A stretch of DNA of 29,220 nt from an uncultured Acidobacteriota bacterium (GCA_937900045.1 CALCEB010000056.1:1-29220); one strand, 5' to 3'; shown: positions 7,630 through 15,827, numbered from the stretch's first letter. Made by a program: numbers and translations. Notes: generated by a model not told the origin, from the sequence alone.

Positions 7630-8772
7630 TCAAAGTTGCCAACCGGGGATGATGATTGAGACCGGCTGAGCGCCGGTGGGAATGGCGGTGAGCAAGTGCC
7701 CGGATGCCGCTTCGACCACTTCAACGCTGGATGATCCTCCATCCGCCACAATCAGGAATCGGCCGTCAGGCGTGAGGGCCAGGCCTTGGGGCGCCACGCC
7801 CACCCGGATCGAGGCCAACACTTGCCGCGTCGAAACGTCCAGGGAGCTGACGGTTCCATCCCCTTCATTGGCCCAATAGAAGCGCGAGGAATCCCGCGAG
7901 AAAACTCCCGCTGTGGGATTGTGGCCGGTCGAGAGCATTTGCTCCACTGTCGCCTCGGTGGCGTTGAGAATCGTCATCCTTGTTCCGGATGCGCTCAGTG
8001 CGAAGATCTCGCCGCCGTCCGGCTTCAAAATCAGCAGGGTGGGTGGGTTGCTGATCTCAAGGTGCGTGAAAAGGGCACGGGAAGGAATTTCCGCAATGGT
8101 AATCAGATTTTCGCCTGTGTCCGCAATATAGACTTTGCTGTTATCGCGCGAAATCACCATCGATCCGGGATTTCTTCCGGTTTTAACCGAACCCAGAATC
8201 TGCCGTGTTTTGGGATCGATAAAATAGACAAGATCTTTCGATCTGGATTCACCTACCAGGGTCTTGCCGTCGGGCGTCAGCGCCAAGCCCGTGAGTCCAG
8301 GCGGGGATTTGAATACGGTCACTCCTCGCCGTCCCGTGCAGTCAATTGCAACGATTTTTCCGTCTGAATTTTCAATCAGAAAAGCGGTCGATCCATCGGC
8401 GGAAAACGTCAAGCCGCCGGCTCCTCCCGCAACATTCCAGCGGCGGGTCAGGCGAAGGTCCAGAGAGTCCAAAATGTCCACGCCTTCGTCGCCTGCTACA
8501 TAAAGGTCGCGGCTGTGAGCACGGCGAGCGATGAGGTCCGGATGTTGATGCAACGCTATCGCTTTTTCCAGGGTGAAGGTGCCGAGGTCCACCACTGCGA
8601 CGGATTGGCTTCCCCGGTTTGCAACAAAGGCAAGGTAAGGTTCGGCTGGGGTGCCGCGCTTTTGGCAGTTGGTGAGAAGGAGCGCAATCGCCAGGCCCAT
8701 TACTGCACGAAGCCCCAGAAGGAGTGCGCGATTCACCCGGATGGGTCTTCCGATGGACTGGTTGAAGGGCAT
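7630..8772 (-). CDS. YVTN-type beta-propeller lipoprotein
   Basis: The 380-residue protein has an N-terminal hydrophobic helix (RALLLGLRAVMGLAIALLLTNC) ending at Cys36. LTNC is a near-lipobox with Asn at -1, which is not the usual Gly/Ala/Ser, so lipid anchoring is probable but not certain. The rest is a seven-bladed-type repeat of about 40 residues: FVANRGSQSVAVVDL, LTPDGKTLVGES, YIADTGENLITI, LTPDGRFLIVADGG. Such propellers act as extracytoplasmic binding scaffolds; no catalytic residue is visible. The ATG at 8772 lacks a clear ribosome binding site; a GTG 36 bases further in (Val13, preceded by GGAAG) is an alternative and keeps the whole signal helix. It lies 29 bases downstream of the DAHP synthase stop on the same strand and is probably co-transcribed. 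Confidence 0.8.
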   Translation of the reverse strand: MPFNQSIGRPIRVNRALLLGLRAVMGLAIALLLTNCQKRGTPAEPYLAFVANRGSQSVAVVDLGTFTLEKAIALHQHPDLIARRAHSRDLYVAGDEGVDILDSLDLRLTRRWNVAGGAGGLTFSADGSTAFLIENSDGKIVAIDCTGRRGVTVFKSPPGLTGLALTPDGKTLVGESRSKDLVYFIDPKTRQILGSVKTGRNPGSMVISRDNSKVYIADTGENLITIAEIPSRALFTHLEISNPPTLLILKPDGGEIFALSASGTRMTILNATEATVEQMLSTGHNPTAGVFSRDSSRFYWANEGDGTVSSLDVSTRQVLASIRVGVAPQGLALTPDGRFLIVADGGSSSVEVVEAASGHLLTAIPTGAQPVSIIIPGWQL

Positions 8773-8801
8773 GTATGCATACGATTCGCTCCGCGCCCGG
8801 A

Positions 8802-9866
8802 TTATGCGGGGCTTGCGGTATTGCTATCATCCCTGCGACTCGCCGTGGTGCGTCCCAGTACTCTGGCAATTGCCCTCACCTCTGCCATCAACTCCTGGAA
8901 TTGAGCGGGCAACAACGATTGATAACCGTCGGATAGCGCGCGGTTGGGTTCCGGATGGACCTCCACGATCAGTCCGTCGGCGCCCACAGCGATCGCGGCG
9001 CGGGAGAGCGGCAGCACCCGGTCCCGCTTGCCGGTGCCGTGGCTCGGATCGACGATGATGGGCAAGTGGGAAAGTCCTTTGACTGCCGGGATCACGCTCA
9101 AGTCGAGGGTGTTGCGGGAATGGTCAGCGAAGGTGCGCACACCGCGCTCGCAGAGGATCACGTTGTAGTTGCCTTCGGAAAGAATATACTCCGCCGCCAT
9201 CAGGAGCTCTTCGAGTGTCGCGGAAAGGCCGCGCTTCAGCAATACCGGTTTATTTGAGCGCCCAACGCGCTTCAAGAGCGAAAAGTTCTGCATGTTTCTG
9301 GCACCCACTTGCAGAACGTCCGCGTAATCTTCCACCATGTCGCAATTTTCCGGATCAATGGTTTCTGTGACGATCAGCAGGCCAAACTCACGCCGCACTT
9401 CGGCCAGAATCTTTAGTCCTTCCAGACCCAGACCCTGAAAACTGTAAGGTGACGTCCGCGGCTTGAATGCCCCGCCGCGAAACAGCCGGGCCCCGGCCTT
9501 GCGCACTTGTTCCGCCGCGCGAAAGGCCTGATCGCGGCTCTCCACCGCGCACGGTCCGGCAATGATGGCAAGTTCCCGCCCGCCAATTTCCACGCCGCTG
9601 CTAGGCGGCCCCACATGAATCACGGAGGCCTCGGGTTTGATCTCCCGGCTCACTAGCTTATAGGGTTTCGAGACTGGAATGGCTTCCGCAACGCCGGGCA
9701 TGGATTCAAATTCTGCCGGTTCGAGCGGCCCCGGATTTCCGGTGATGCCGATGGCCGTGCGCTGCGCTCCCGGCATGGGATGGGCGCGGAAGCCCAAAGC
9801 TTCGATTTTCCGGCAGACGCCGCGAATGTCTTCTTCGCCCGCCTGCGGCTTCATCACGATCAGCAT
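8802..9866 (-). CDS. aroF: 3-deoxy-7-phosphoheptulonate (DAHP) synthase, type I-beta
   Basis: The enzyme joins phosphoenolpyruvate and erythrose 4-phosphate in the first step of the shikimate pathway. The 354-residue protein has an N-terminal ferredoxin/ACT-like regulatory domain (about 1-70, MLIVMKPQAGEEDIRGVCRKI), as in the Thermotoga-type enzyme. The barrel follows with AGPCAVES, RGGAFKPRTSPYSFQG, VLLKRGLSAT, DPSHGTGKRD and IVEVHPEP, which supply substrate and metal ligands. The ATG at 9866 has GAGAGGA six to seven bases upstream. The N-terminal domain usually gives feedback inhibition by aromatic amino acids; that is family knowledge and not visible here. No other aromatic-pathway gene is adjacent. 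The symbol follows common usage for this class; aroG or aroA(f) are also used. Confidence 0.95.
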   Translation of the reverse strand: MLIVMKPQAGEEDIRGVCRKIEALGFRAHPMPGAQRTAIGITGNPGPLEPAEFESMPGVAEAIPVSKPYKLVSREIKPEASVIHVGPPSSGVEIGGRELAIIAGPCAVESRDQAFRAAEQVRKAGARLFRGGAFKPRTSPYSFQGLGLEGLKILAEVRREFGLLIVTETIDPENCDMVEDYADVLQVGARNMQNFSLLKRVGRSNKPVLLKRGLSATLEELLMAAEYILSEGNYNVILCERGVRTFADHSRNTLDLSVIPAVKGLSHLPIIVDPSHGTGKRDRVLPLSRAAIAVGADGLIVEVHPEPNRALSDGYQSLLPAQFQELMAEVRAIARVLGRTTASRRDDSNTASPA

Positions 9867-10029
9867 GTTATTCCTCTCGTCTTATCATCACCAAGGTTCC
9901 GGGCCGTTGCGTCTTTGGCAAAGCTCAGTTCATTAGAAAGCGTTCACTCAGTTTAATTCAAGGGCCGCCCACACCGCAATTGGCCGCGCGGGCGCTGTTT
10001 CGCTACAGTTATACCCAACGAAGTAAGTC

Positions 10030-10068
10030 GCGGCGCTCCGAGAATGTAGCGCCGCTCTATGAGCGGCG
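10030..10068 (+). repeat. Overlapping, mutually exclusive GC hairpins
   Basis: GCGGCGCT (10030-10037) can pair with AGCGCCGC (10048-10055), while CGCCGCTC (10050-10057) can pair with GAGCGGCG (10061-10068) around TAT. The two 8-bp stems share bases, so only one can form at a time. The octamer TGTAGCGC sits at 10045-10052. A further CGCCGGCCGC follows at 10074-10083. Confidence 0.5.
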
Positions 10069-10557
10069 AAATACGCCGGCCGCATAGCGGTACTACAGTA
10101 AATGACCGTCGCCGGCTTATTGCATCGTGTATAGAAAGCCTACGGCCTTCGAAGCCGGTTTTTTGCAGGCAATGGCCAACCCTTTGCTTTCCTAGCCTCA
10201 TCCAAGAAGTTGTACGTTGGAATTCAATTGACGGAGGCAGAGTCACTGGCCTCCCTGGGATTGCGTCGGATTGAAGCATGGGCCCGGGGCCACCCTTCCA
10301 AGTGACCTGCGGTTTCCTTTCGTTCGTGGGCGGCCTTCAGGGCCGCTTCACGTGGCCAGAAACCCCATTTGAATCAAGGCAGATGGTTGGGATGTGATGG
10401 CCACCCTGCTTCACAGAGGCAGACGCGCGGCTTCTTTGAGCGCGGCCCGGATGAAGGTTCCGCCGCTGCCAGGATAAGCCGGGGTTAGAAAGCCGGTCTT
10501 TAAGCAGTCCCCGCGTGCCGCCATCAATTCGGCCCCGTGTCATGGACTCATATCAAC

Positions 10558-10566
10558 AAAGGAGGT
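10558..10566 (+). promoter_or_regulatory. Near-perfect ribosome binding site
   Basis: AAAGGAGGT, almost fully complementary to the 16S rRNA 3' end, stands seven bases before the ATG at 10574. It is the strongest such site in the window and suggests high translation of the secreted protein. Confidence 0.85.
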
Positions 10567-10573
10567 CACAAAT

Positions 10574-11008
10574 ATGCGAAGGTTAATTATTATGATTCTG
10601 CCTGCATGTCTGGCGCTGATGTTGGGCACGGGAACTGCCATGGCAGATATCACGGGTCAAATTGATGCAGACATTCCCTTTCAATTCCATATAGGCAATA
10701 CCACACTTCCGGCGGGTAAGTACATCTTCCACATGATGAACGGCTCGGACTTGATGATTATGACGGTCCGGAGCGCAGACAACAAATTCGGACAGGAATT
10801 TTTGGTACGCACGGCGCTGGCGCCAACCATTCCAAAACATAGCGAGATCATCTTCAAGCGTTACGGGCATGAGGAGTTTCTGAGGAGGTTTTTCCAAGGG
10901 GGAGCCCAAACGGGCGCGGCCGTGGACGAATCCTCCCGGGAGGAATCACGCCTGCAGAAGAAGGGTGTGAAAGGTTTAACCCACTCACAACCCGTGCATA
11001 AGGAGTAG
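10574..11008 (+). CDS. Small secreted beta-rich protein
   Basis: The 144-residue protein begins with a clear signal peptide (MRRLIIMILPACLALMLGTG, cut after AMA at residue 24). The mature part has the pattern IDADIPFQFHIGNTTLPAGKYIFH, a beta-sandwich-like start seen in many small exported hypothetical proteins of Acidobacteriota (from memory of such sequences). A short charged, low-complexity C-terminus follows (SSREESRLQKKG). Function is unknown; no catalytic motif is visible. Its ribosome binding site is close to ideal and a hairpin-plus-T terminator follows the stop, so it is probably a strongly expressed single-gene unit. Confidence 0.8.
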   Translation: MRRLIIMILPACLALMLGTGTAMADITGQIDADIPFQFHIGNTTLPAGKYIFHMMNGSDLMIMTVRSADNKFGQEFLVRTALAPTIPKHSEIIFKRYGHEEFLRRFFQGGAQTGAAVDESSREESRLQKKGVKGLTHSQPVHKE

Positions 11009-11039
11009 CAGCCTGAAACGGGTATAATCTTAACGAAGT

Positions 11040-11085
11040 GGGCGGCAGGCCGGCCTAAATCACCGGCGGGCCGCCCTTGGTTTTT
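11040..11085 (+). terminator. Intrinsic terminator after the secreted-protein gene
   Basis: GGGCGGC (11040-11046) pairs with GCCGCCC (11070-11076), with further GCCGG/CCGGC pairing inside, followed by TTGGTTTTT. It lies 31 bases after the stop at 11008. Confidence 0.8.
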
Positions 11086-11212
11086 GTATTGAGGGAGCAT
11101 TCCCAATTTCCCACCGAGCCACTACCCAGGGAGCTTGAAGGTTAGAAATCCCCAGGATAGAGTAGAAGTGCCAGGCCCGATGGATGCGGGCTCTGGGCCG
11201 GAGCACTCAACC

Positions 11213-12430
11213 ATGGATCTCTTCGCCATATTCCGGGTCGCGCTGCGCTCGCTGCGCCGCCACCTGATGCGTTCGATTCTGACCATGCTCGGAATCGTCA
11301 TTGGCATTGCGGCGGTGGTGGCTTCGGTCAGTTTTGGAGAAGGCGCAAACCGCATGGTGGAGCGGCAGATTGAGAACATGGGGATCAATCTGATCTTTGT
11401 GTTTCCCGGCAGCCTGCACCGGGGCGGTGTCCGCTCCGGTTGGGGGTCCTATTCGACCTTGACGGCACAGGATGCCCAAGCGATCGCCCGCCAATGCCCG
11501 GCCGTGAAGAGAGTCTCAGCCGGCGTGGGTGGCCACTTGCAGGTGGTCTATGGCGGTGAGAACTGGTTCACGGAACTGGACGGCGTGGACTCTACATTTC
11601 CCCAAATTCGCAACTGGCCGATGGCTTCCGGGGTTTTCTTTGGCCCGGAGGACGTTCGGCGCGCCGCCAACGTGGTGGAAATCGGACAGACCGTGGTGGA
11701 TATGCTTTTTGGCAGCCAGAATCCTATCGGCCAGACCATCCGCGTGCAGAATCTGCCTTTCCGTGTGATCGGCGTGCTCGCGGAGAAGGGCCAAACTCCT
11801 TATGGCGCTGACCAGGATGACCGGATTGAGATGCCTTACACCACCGCGCAGAGGAAAGTTGTAGGAAGCCCTTACCTGAATTTTATCGCGGTTTCGGCCT
11901 TGGACAGGGACAGTATTAATTTGGCCATGCAGGAAATCTCAAGCCTGCTGCGTGAGCGTCACCGGCTTCGGCCGGGTGAGGATGATGACTTCGGCGTCCA
12001 CTCCATGACCCAGTCGGAAGAAGTGGCGGACGCATCGGGCCGGGTAATGACCCTACTGCTGGCAAGCGTGGCCTCGATTTCACTGCTGGTGGGCGGGATT
12101 GGAATTATGAACATTATGCTGGTCTCCGTCACCGAGCGCACCAAGGAAATCGGTATCCGCATGGCTACCGGCGCCACCGAGTCCGACATCAGGCGCCAGT
12201 TCATCGTGGAGGCCGTGGCGTTGAGCGCAGCGGGAGGGGCTGGTGGAATTCTCCTGGGTGTCTTTCTTTCCGGCACGATTGCCCGGTTGTTTGGCTGGCC
12301 CAGTTTTATTTCAGCCCAGGCTCTTACCATAGCCGCGTTGTTTTCTGCGGCGGTGGGAATCTTCTTCGGCTATTATCCCGCCGGCAAGGCCGCTCATCTT
12401 GACCCCATCGAGGCACTGCGCTTCGAGTAA
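11213..12430 (+). CDS. MacB/FtsX-type ABC transporter permease
   Basis: The 405-residue protein has the MacB permease layout. TM1 is near residues 15-40 (RSILTMLGIVIGIAAVVA). A large periplasmic MacB_PCD-like domain follows (about 45-275, NLIFVFPGS, SYSTLTAQDA, NPIGQTIRV). Three C-terminal helices carry the FtsX signature (SISLLVGGIGIMNIMLVSVTERTKEIGIRMATGA). Such permeases work with an ATPase and a membrane-fusion protein to move substrates or drive periplasmic machines. No ATPase is fused or adjacent, so partners must be elsewhere. The start is placed at the ATG 11213, directly before the amphipathic MDLFAIFRVALRSLRRH; GGAG lies 10 bases upstream. A longer reading from a TTG at 11135 adds 26 residues that are not protein-like for the family. 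Confidence 0.88.
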   Translation: MDLFAIFRVALRSLRRHLMRSILTMLGIVIGIAAVVASVSFGEGANRMVERQIENMGINLIFVFPGSLHRGGVRSGWGSYSTLTAQDAQAIARQCPAVKRVSAGVGGHLQVVYGGENWFTELDGVDSTFPQIRNWPMASGVFFGPEDVRRAANVVEIGQTVVDMLFGSQNPIGQTIRVQNLPFRVIGVLAEKGQTPYGADQDDRIEMPYTTAQRKVVGSPYLNFIAVSALDRDSINLAMQEISSLLRERHRLRPGEDDDFGVHSMTQSEEVADASGRVMTLLLASVASISLLVGGIGIMNIMLVSVTERTKEIGIRMATGATESDIRRQFIVEAVALSAAGGAGGILLGVFLSGTIARLFGWPSFISAQALTIAALFSAAVGIFFGYYPAGKAAHLDPIEALRFE

Positions 12431-12827
12431 GCAGACCTCGGGCTTCTCCCGCCAGAACACCCTATGAATCTCCACTCTTAAGATCAGCACGACAGGGCTT
12501 CTCACCGACTCTGTGTGCTAGCCCAACTTTCGCAGTTGAGAACTCTTTTTTTGAGCGAAATTTGCCCTCTACGCCGGTCGAACCTCTTGTCGGTCAATCC
12601 CGCCTTCTCGAAAAGCCCTTGTAGTGCCGACCTACCCCCTTTACAAGCCCCGAGGGAATTTGTCAGGATGCGCGCTGACGATGTTTCCCTGGAGTTCCTC
12701 GATCGTGAGTTCGGGAGTTGCCATGTAGCCCTCCTCATGAGGTGAAGCGCGGCGCCGTCCACTGTAAGCGGATACCGCTTGCAGAATATCAACTCCACTC
12801 CTTCTCACCCGCAACATCTTATTTCCC
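12431..12827. other. Degenerate spacer downstream of the permease
   Basis: About 400 bases without a full gene. It contains one short minus-strand reading frame with a good ribosome binding site (12641-12724). An ORF at 12502-12798 on the minus strand has a composition unlike a folded protein. No repeats or terminator stand out. Confidence 0.4.
12641..12724 (-). CDS. Possible 27-residue peptide or truncated gene start
   Basis: The reading frame encodes MATPELTIEELQGNIVSAHP and seven more residues. The ATG at 12724 is preceded by GGAGG with a five-base spacer, inside the palindrome CCTCATGAGG (12733-12742). The sequence looks like a normal helical N-terminus, so it could be a real small peptide or the front of a gene broken by an early stop. 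It lies in a decayed stretch next to a transglutaminase pseudogene, which favours a remnant. Confidence 0.3.
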   Translation of the reverse strand: MATPELTIEELQGNIVSAHPDKFPRGL

Positions 12828-13239
12828 TGTCGTGCACCCCCAGGACTCGCTCACTTGTTGCTGGCGATAGTTCGTATGCGAGGATTACCAGACCGCTACG
12901 TCTCCGGTTATGTGATGCCCGCCCCTCTATGGGGCGTCTCAAGATGGCAACGATCGGGTGGAGAGTGGTTTAGGATCACACGCCTGGGCCGAAGTGTTCA
13001 TTACGGGCGAAGGTTGGACCGTTCTTAACCCCACACAGGGCTGCGGCGCTTCGGCGAAGCACATCCGTGTGGCCTACGGCAGGGACTATCGGGACGTAAC
13101 GCCGGTCTCGGGAGTTTACGAAGGTGCGGCTGGACAAAGGCTCAGGGTAGACGTCTGTCTCCGGCCTGCGCCGGAAGATGAGGGTTGGGCGCATCTTCAG
13201 CGAACAGTGGCCGGTCCGTCTCCGGCGCAGGTTGCATAG
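12828..13239 (+). pseudogene. Transglutaminase-like protein remnant (frameshifted)
   Basis: Two reading frames carry successive parts of a bacterial transglutaminase-like domain. Frame one (about 12828-12957) reads C-x-A-P-P-GLAHLLLAIVRMRGLPDRYVSGYVM, matching the catalytic Cys-helix and RYVSGY region. Frame two, shifted by one, continues from about 12958 with SHAWAEVFITGEGW, then LNPTQG and HIRVAYGRDYRDVTPVSGVY. The catalytic His is present (SHAW), but the usual Asp of the DPTNG motif is Asn, and the N-terminal domain is missing. A frameshift, a lost start and a changed catalytic residue together indicate a dead gene. Relatives are about 280 aa and act in peptide bond hydrolysis or crosslinking. 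Confidence 0.75.
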
Positions 13240-13280
13240 CGGGCGCTATCCGACGCCGGACCGAGGCGAGGGAAGGCCCT

Positions 13281-13850
13281 TTATCCGTCTGGCCGTTGCG
13301 CTTTGAACTGGAATCTCCCTTCGCCCATGTCGATGAATATGCGAACAAATCCTGCCGCTTCAAGGCGCTTACTGAATGTTGAGGGATCGATGGGCACCAG
13401 CGTGTCCCAAATGTGGAGGATCTGCATCGCGCGGCTCCACAGGCTGTCAACGCCGGCGAACACGGCGCCCGGTCTTAGCACCCGGCAAACTTCACTCAAC
13501 AGCTTATTTTGCAAGGCCACGGAAGGCACGTGATGGAGCATGGTCAGCGAGATGGCTCCTGAGAACGATTTGTTCTCAAAAGGCATGGCGGTGGCGTCGC
13601 CCTGAATCACCCGGACATTGCCACCATGCAGCCTGCGGCCAAGCGAACCCGCCAAGCGGGAGTCAATCTCTAGCGCTGTGATTCGCTCCAGACACGGACG
13701 CAGCAAGTCGGTGGTCAATCCAGGGCCGGGCCCGACTTCGAGGATGTTTTGGCCAAGGTCAACACCGTTCAGGGCCCAAGGCAACACTTGCTCCTCAAGT
13801 TTCTTCCTCCATTCGCTGGACCGGCAGAGCCAACGATGAATTTGGTTCAT
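13281..13850 (-). CDS. Class I SAM-dependent methyltransferase
   Basis: The 189-residue protein fits the Methyltransf_11/25 fold. Motif I is EVGPGPG (residues 38-44), the acidic ribose-binding residue follows in LEIDSRL, and later motifs are GDATAMPFENKSF and LRPGAVFAGVD. It moves a methyl group from S-adenosylmethionine; the substrate cannot be told. The protein is shorter than many relatives but reaches through the last strands (FVRIFIDMGEGRFQFKAQ). AAAGGA stands seven bases before the ATG. It is the last gene of a loose minus-strand run with the holin-like and GerW-like genes, separated from them by about 120 bases. Confidence 0.88.
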   Translation of the reverse strand: MNQIHRWLCRSSEWRKKLEEQVLPWALNGVDLGQNILEVGPGPGLTTDLLRPCLERITALEIDSRLAGSLGRRLHGGNVRVIQGDATAMPFENKSFSGAISLTMLHHVPSVALQNKLLSEVCRVLRPGAVFAGVDSLWSRAMQILHIWDTLVPIDPSTFSKRLEAAGFVRIFIDMGEGRFQFKAQRPDG

Positions 13851-13972
13851 TGGTTTTCCTTTGGCAATCGTGCAGCCCTTTCGATTCGACAGGACAAAAA
13901 GCAGATTCCAAAAGTTACAGAAACTCGGGGTTACACATTCGGCCGGCAGGACGCCGGCGCAACGCCCAACGG

Positions 13973-14320
13973 CTACTTCTCCTTCTTCAGTATCTCACGC
14001 ACCACCATGTTGAGAACGCTCAGTATCACTGCGCCGATGAAGGCAGGCCAGAATCCGCGGACGATGAAACCGGGAACGAAGAAGGACGCAAATTCCAGCA
14101 TTAGGGCATTAATCACAAACCAGAAAACGCCGAAGGTAATGATGGTAAGAGGAAACGTAACAATCTTCAGAAACAAACCCAGCGTGCCGTTGACCAAGCC
14201 GATGACCACTGCAGCGATGAGCGCAGCGAAGAAGCCCTTTACGAAAAACCCCGGGACGAACTGTGCTACCAGAAGCAAACACAGTGCGCTCAAGAGCCAA
14301 TGAGCCAGTAATCTCGCCAC
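13973..14320 (-). CDS. Four-TM phage-holin-like membrane protein (YvlD type)
   Basis: The 115-residue protein consists of four hydrophobic segments: LLSALCLLLVAQFVPGF, ALIAAVVIGLVNGTLGLFL, FPLTIITFGVFWFVINALML and AFIGAVILSVLNMVV, ending in a lysine-rich tail. This matches the 'Mycobacterial 4 TMS holin superfamily IV' (PF04020). The name is historical; most members are chromosomal membrane proteins of unknown role, and there are no phage genes here. The start is GTG at 14320 with GGAGG five bases upstream, which decides it over internal ATGs. It follows the GerW-like gene by 89 bases on the same strand. Confidence 0.85.
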   Translation of the reverse strand: MARLLAHWLLSALCLLLVAQFVPGFFVKGFFAALIAAVVIGLVNGTLGLFLKIVTFPLTIITFGVFWFVINALMLEFASFFVPGFIVRGFWPAFIGAVILSVLNMVVREILKKEK

Positions 14321-14409
14321 CGGAACCTCCCGTGAGCAGACTCGGCCTTGCGTTGCGCTGGTCCCTTAAGTGAGCGCCGAGGCCTCTTGCTCTCGCCGCT
14401 TCACCGCGT

Positions 14410-14778
14410 CTACCACTTGGAGCGCAACCGTCCGAAGACATAACCCAAGAGCAGTCCTGCCGTTACGCCAGCCACCAGTTTGCGGGTGAGCCGGAATGAA
14501 ATAAAGCGCGTGTTGTCCTGTGTAATCTCTACGACTCCCAACGGAATTGCCGCTGCCCCTCCGCCGCCACCACCGCCTTCATCACTTCCTCTTCCTTCTT
14601 GGCCCTCGATCTGATCTTTTGTTCTGGTTCCCAAGCCTCCGCCGAATCCGTAAGCAACCTTAGCAACGGGCACAACGGTTCTACCGCCGGAAACGATGGG
14701 TTCTCCGTACACCGTTTTCACATGGGCGCTGTTTTGCAGGCCCTCGCTGAATGACCGGAAAAAATCCTGAATGCTCAT
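14410..14778 (-). CDS. GerW/YtfJ-family protein with C-terminal TM helix
   Basis: The 122-residue protein matches the spore YtfJ/GerW family (PF09579): VKTVYGEPIVSGGRTVVPVA, AYGFGGGLG, then a Gly-rich loop (seven glycines), AAAIPLGVVEI and ISFRLTRK. The last 22 residues form a hydrophobic helix (LVAGVTAGLLLGYVFG) with a basic end, so it is probably membrane-anchored. In Bacillus a relative acts in spore germination, but the family is wide in non-sporulating bacteria. Function here is unknown. GAGGAGGAAAG lies ahead of the ATG. A TATACT (minus strand, 14833-14838) about 55 bases upstream of the ATG is a possible -10 element. Confidence 0.85.
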   Translation of the reverse strand: MSIQDFFRSFSEGLQNSAHVKTVYGEPIVSGGRTVVPVAKVAYGFGGGLGTRTKDQIEGQEGRGSDEGGGGGGGAAAIPLGVVEITQDNTRFISFRLTRKLVAGVTAGLLLGYVFGRLRSKW

Positions 14779-15146
14779 GGCGTCTTTCCTCCTCGTTGCA
14801 TCGACCCGGGATCAAGTCAACGCGCTCACCTTAGTATACGATCTGTCATTCTATATATTTGTCACGAGATCCGTGGGATGGTTCACAAGGAAAGGCAATT
14901 GGAGGAACTCGCAAGGCGCGCAGAATAAACAGGTATACGCGGTCAACCCCTATCCATCGGAAGTTGACCGCCGCCTCATCCCATTAACAAGAAACCAGTG
15001 GCCAGGAAAGGCCACCGCCGCTGCGCCATTGGCCCGCAGGATGTGAACGGATCCCCGGGAACAGCCCCTCCGGAAACGACCGGCTTTCGCTGGGAAGACG
15101 CTGGCAATAGAGAAGGGCGGTGGCCAGCCAAGATGAACCGCGTTCA
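14779..15146. other. Non-coding interval
   Basis: Spacer between the membrane protein gene and the GerW-like gene. The right part is an A/T-rich patch (14830-14880) that likely carries the GerW-like promoter. I see no gene, terminator with T-run, or repeat here. Confidence 0.4.
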
Positions 15147-15827
15147 TCAAGCCGCAGCCTGCGCCGTCCGTTTCCCGGGACGCAGCGTTGCCACAACGAT
15201 AATGCCCACGAATGTGGCCAGAATGACAGTGTATCCGATCCACAGGGTCATCTGCGGCAGAATAGCTTCATAAAGGAACTTGGTGGCGAAAGGCGCGCTG
15301 CGGAACATGGGCGCAACCGCGTCATAATGGGTTCCCCAACCGGCGCCGCCGTTTCCGCGCATGGCCAGGAACATCACGATCAGCACCGGAATGCGGGCGG
15401 CAAAAGCATAAGCGATCAAGGTGTTCCCCAACGAACGCCAACCCATGCGGGGAATGAACGCCGCAATCAGCATGATCACGAAGCCAACTATTACGATCTT
15501 CGAGACAGGAGGATGGGAGAGCATTGAAAACGCCCAGAATCCGGCGAGAACGAAAACCACCAAGCCGAGTCCCATATATCCGGCCGCTTTCCCCAGGCTG
15601 GCCGGGCCTTTGCCGGCAGCGGCCAGCTTGTAAGCGAAGTACGGGCCGAAGATAATCGGCAGCCAGGAAATTCCAACCCATGCGGCGCCGCCGCCCGCCG
15701 CTGAATTGAACCACGGTTGACCCCAATGCCGCAGCTCGCCTTCCAGACGGAGGATGGTAATCGCCAACGTGATCAAAGCCGGAACAGTGATGAGACTTGC
15801 AATGGAAACCGACCTATCGTTTGCCAT
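15147..15827 (-). CDS. Multi-pass membrane protein of unknown function
   Basis: The 226-residue protein has about six hydrophobic helices: SLITVPALITLAITIL, WVGISWLPIIFGPYFAYKL, GLGLVVFVLAGFWAF, IVIVGFVIMLIAAFI, TLIAYAFAARIPVLIVMFLA and WIGYTVILATFVGIIVV. I do not recognise a named family. No catalytic or transporter signature is obvious. The ATG at 15827 is chosen because AAAGGAG lies six bases before it; the in-frame ATG at 15848 has no such site. It stands alone on the minus strand, downstream of the cupin gene. Confidence 0.8.
   Translation of the reverse strand: MANDRSVSIASLITVPALITLAITILRLEGELRHWGQPWFNSAAGGGAAWVGISWLPIIFGPYFAYKLAAAGKGPASLGKAAGYMGLGLVVFVLAGFWAFSMLSHPPVSKIVIVGFVIMLIAAFIPRMGWRSLGNTLIAYAFAARIPVLIVMFLAMRGNGGAGWGTHYDAVAPMFRSAPFATKFLYEAILPQMTLWIGYTVILATFVGIIVVATLRPGKRTAQAAA

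Larger units (their letters stand above)
9867..10573. other. Non-coding interval with hairpin cluster
   Basis: About 700 bases between divergent aroF and the small secreted-protein gene. GC-rich inverted repeats cluster at 10030-10080, and a second perfect hairpin GCGGCC-TTCAG-GGCCGC lies at 10330-10346. Short ORFs on both strands (for example 9953-10279 minus and 10059-10274 plus) overlap the hairpins, lack ribosome binding sites and do not look like protein. Promoters for both flanking genes must lie in the ends, but I see no convincing -35/-10 pair. Confidence 0.5.

Noticed and set aside
12502..12798. A 98-residue minus-strand open frame
   Set aside because: Low-complexity Arg/Ser-rich sequence without family features; a different frame in the same place has the better ribosome binding site.
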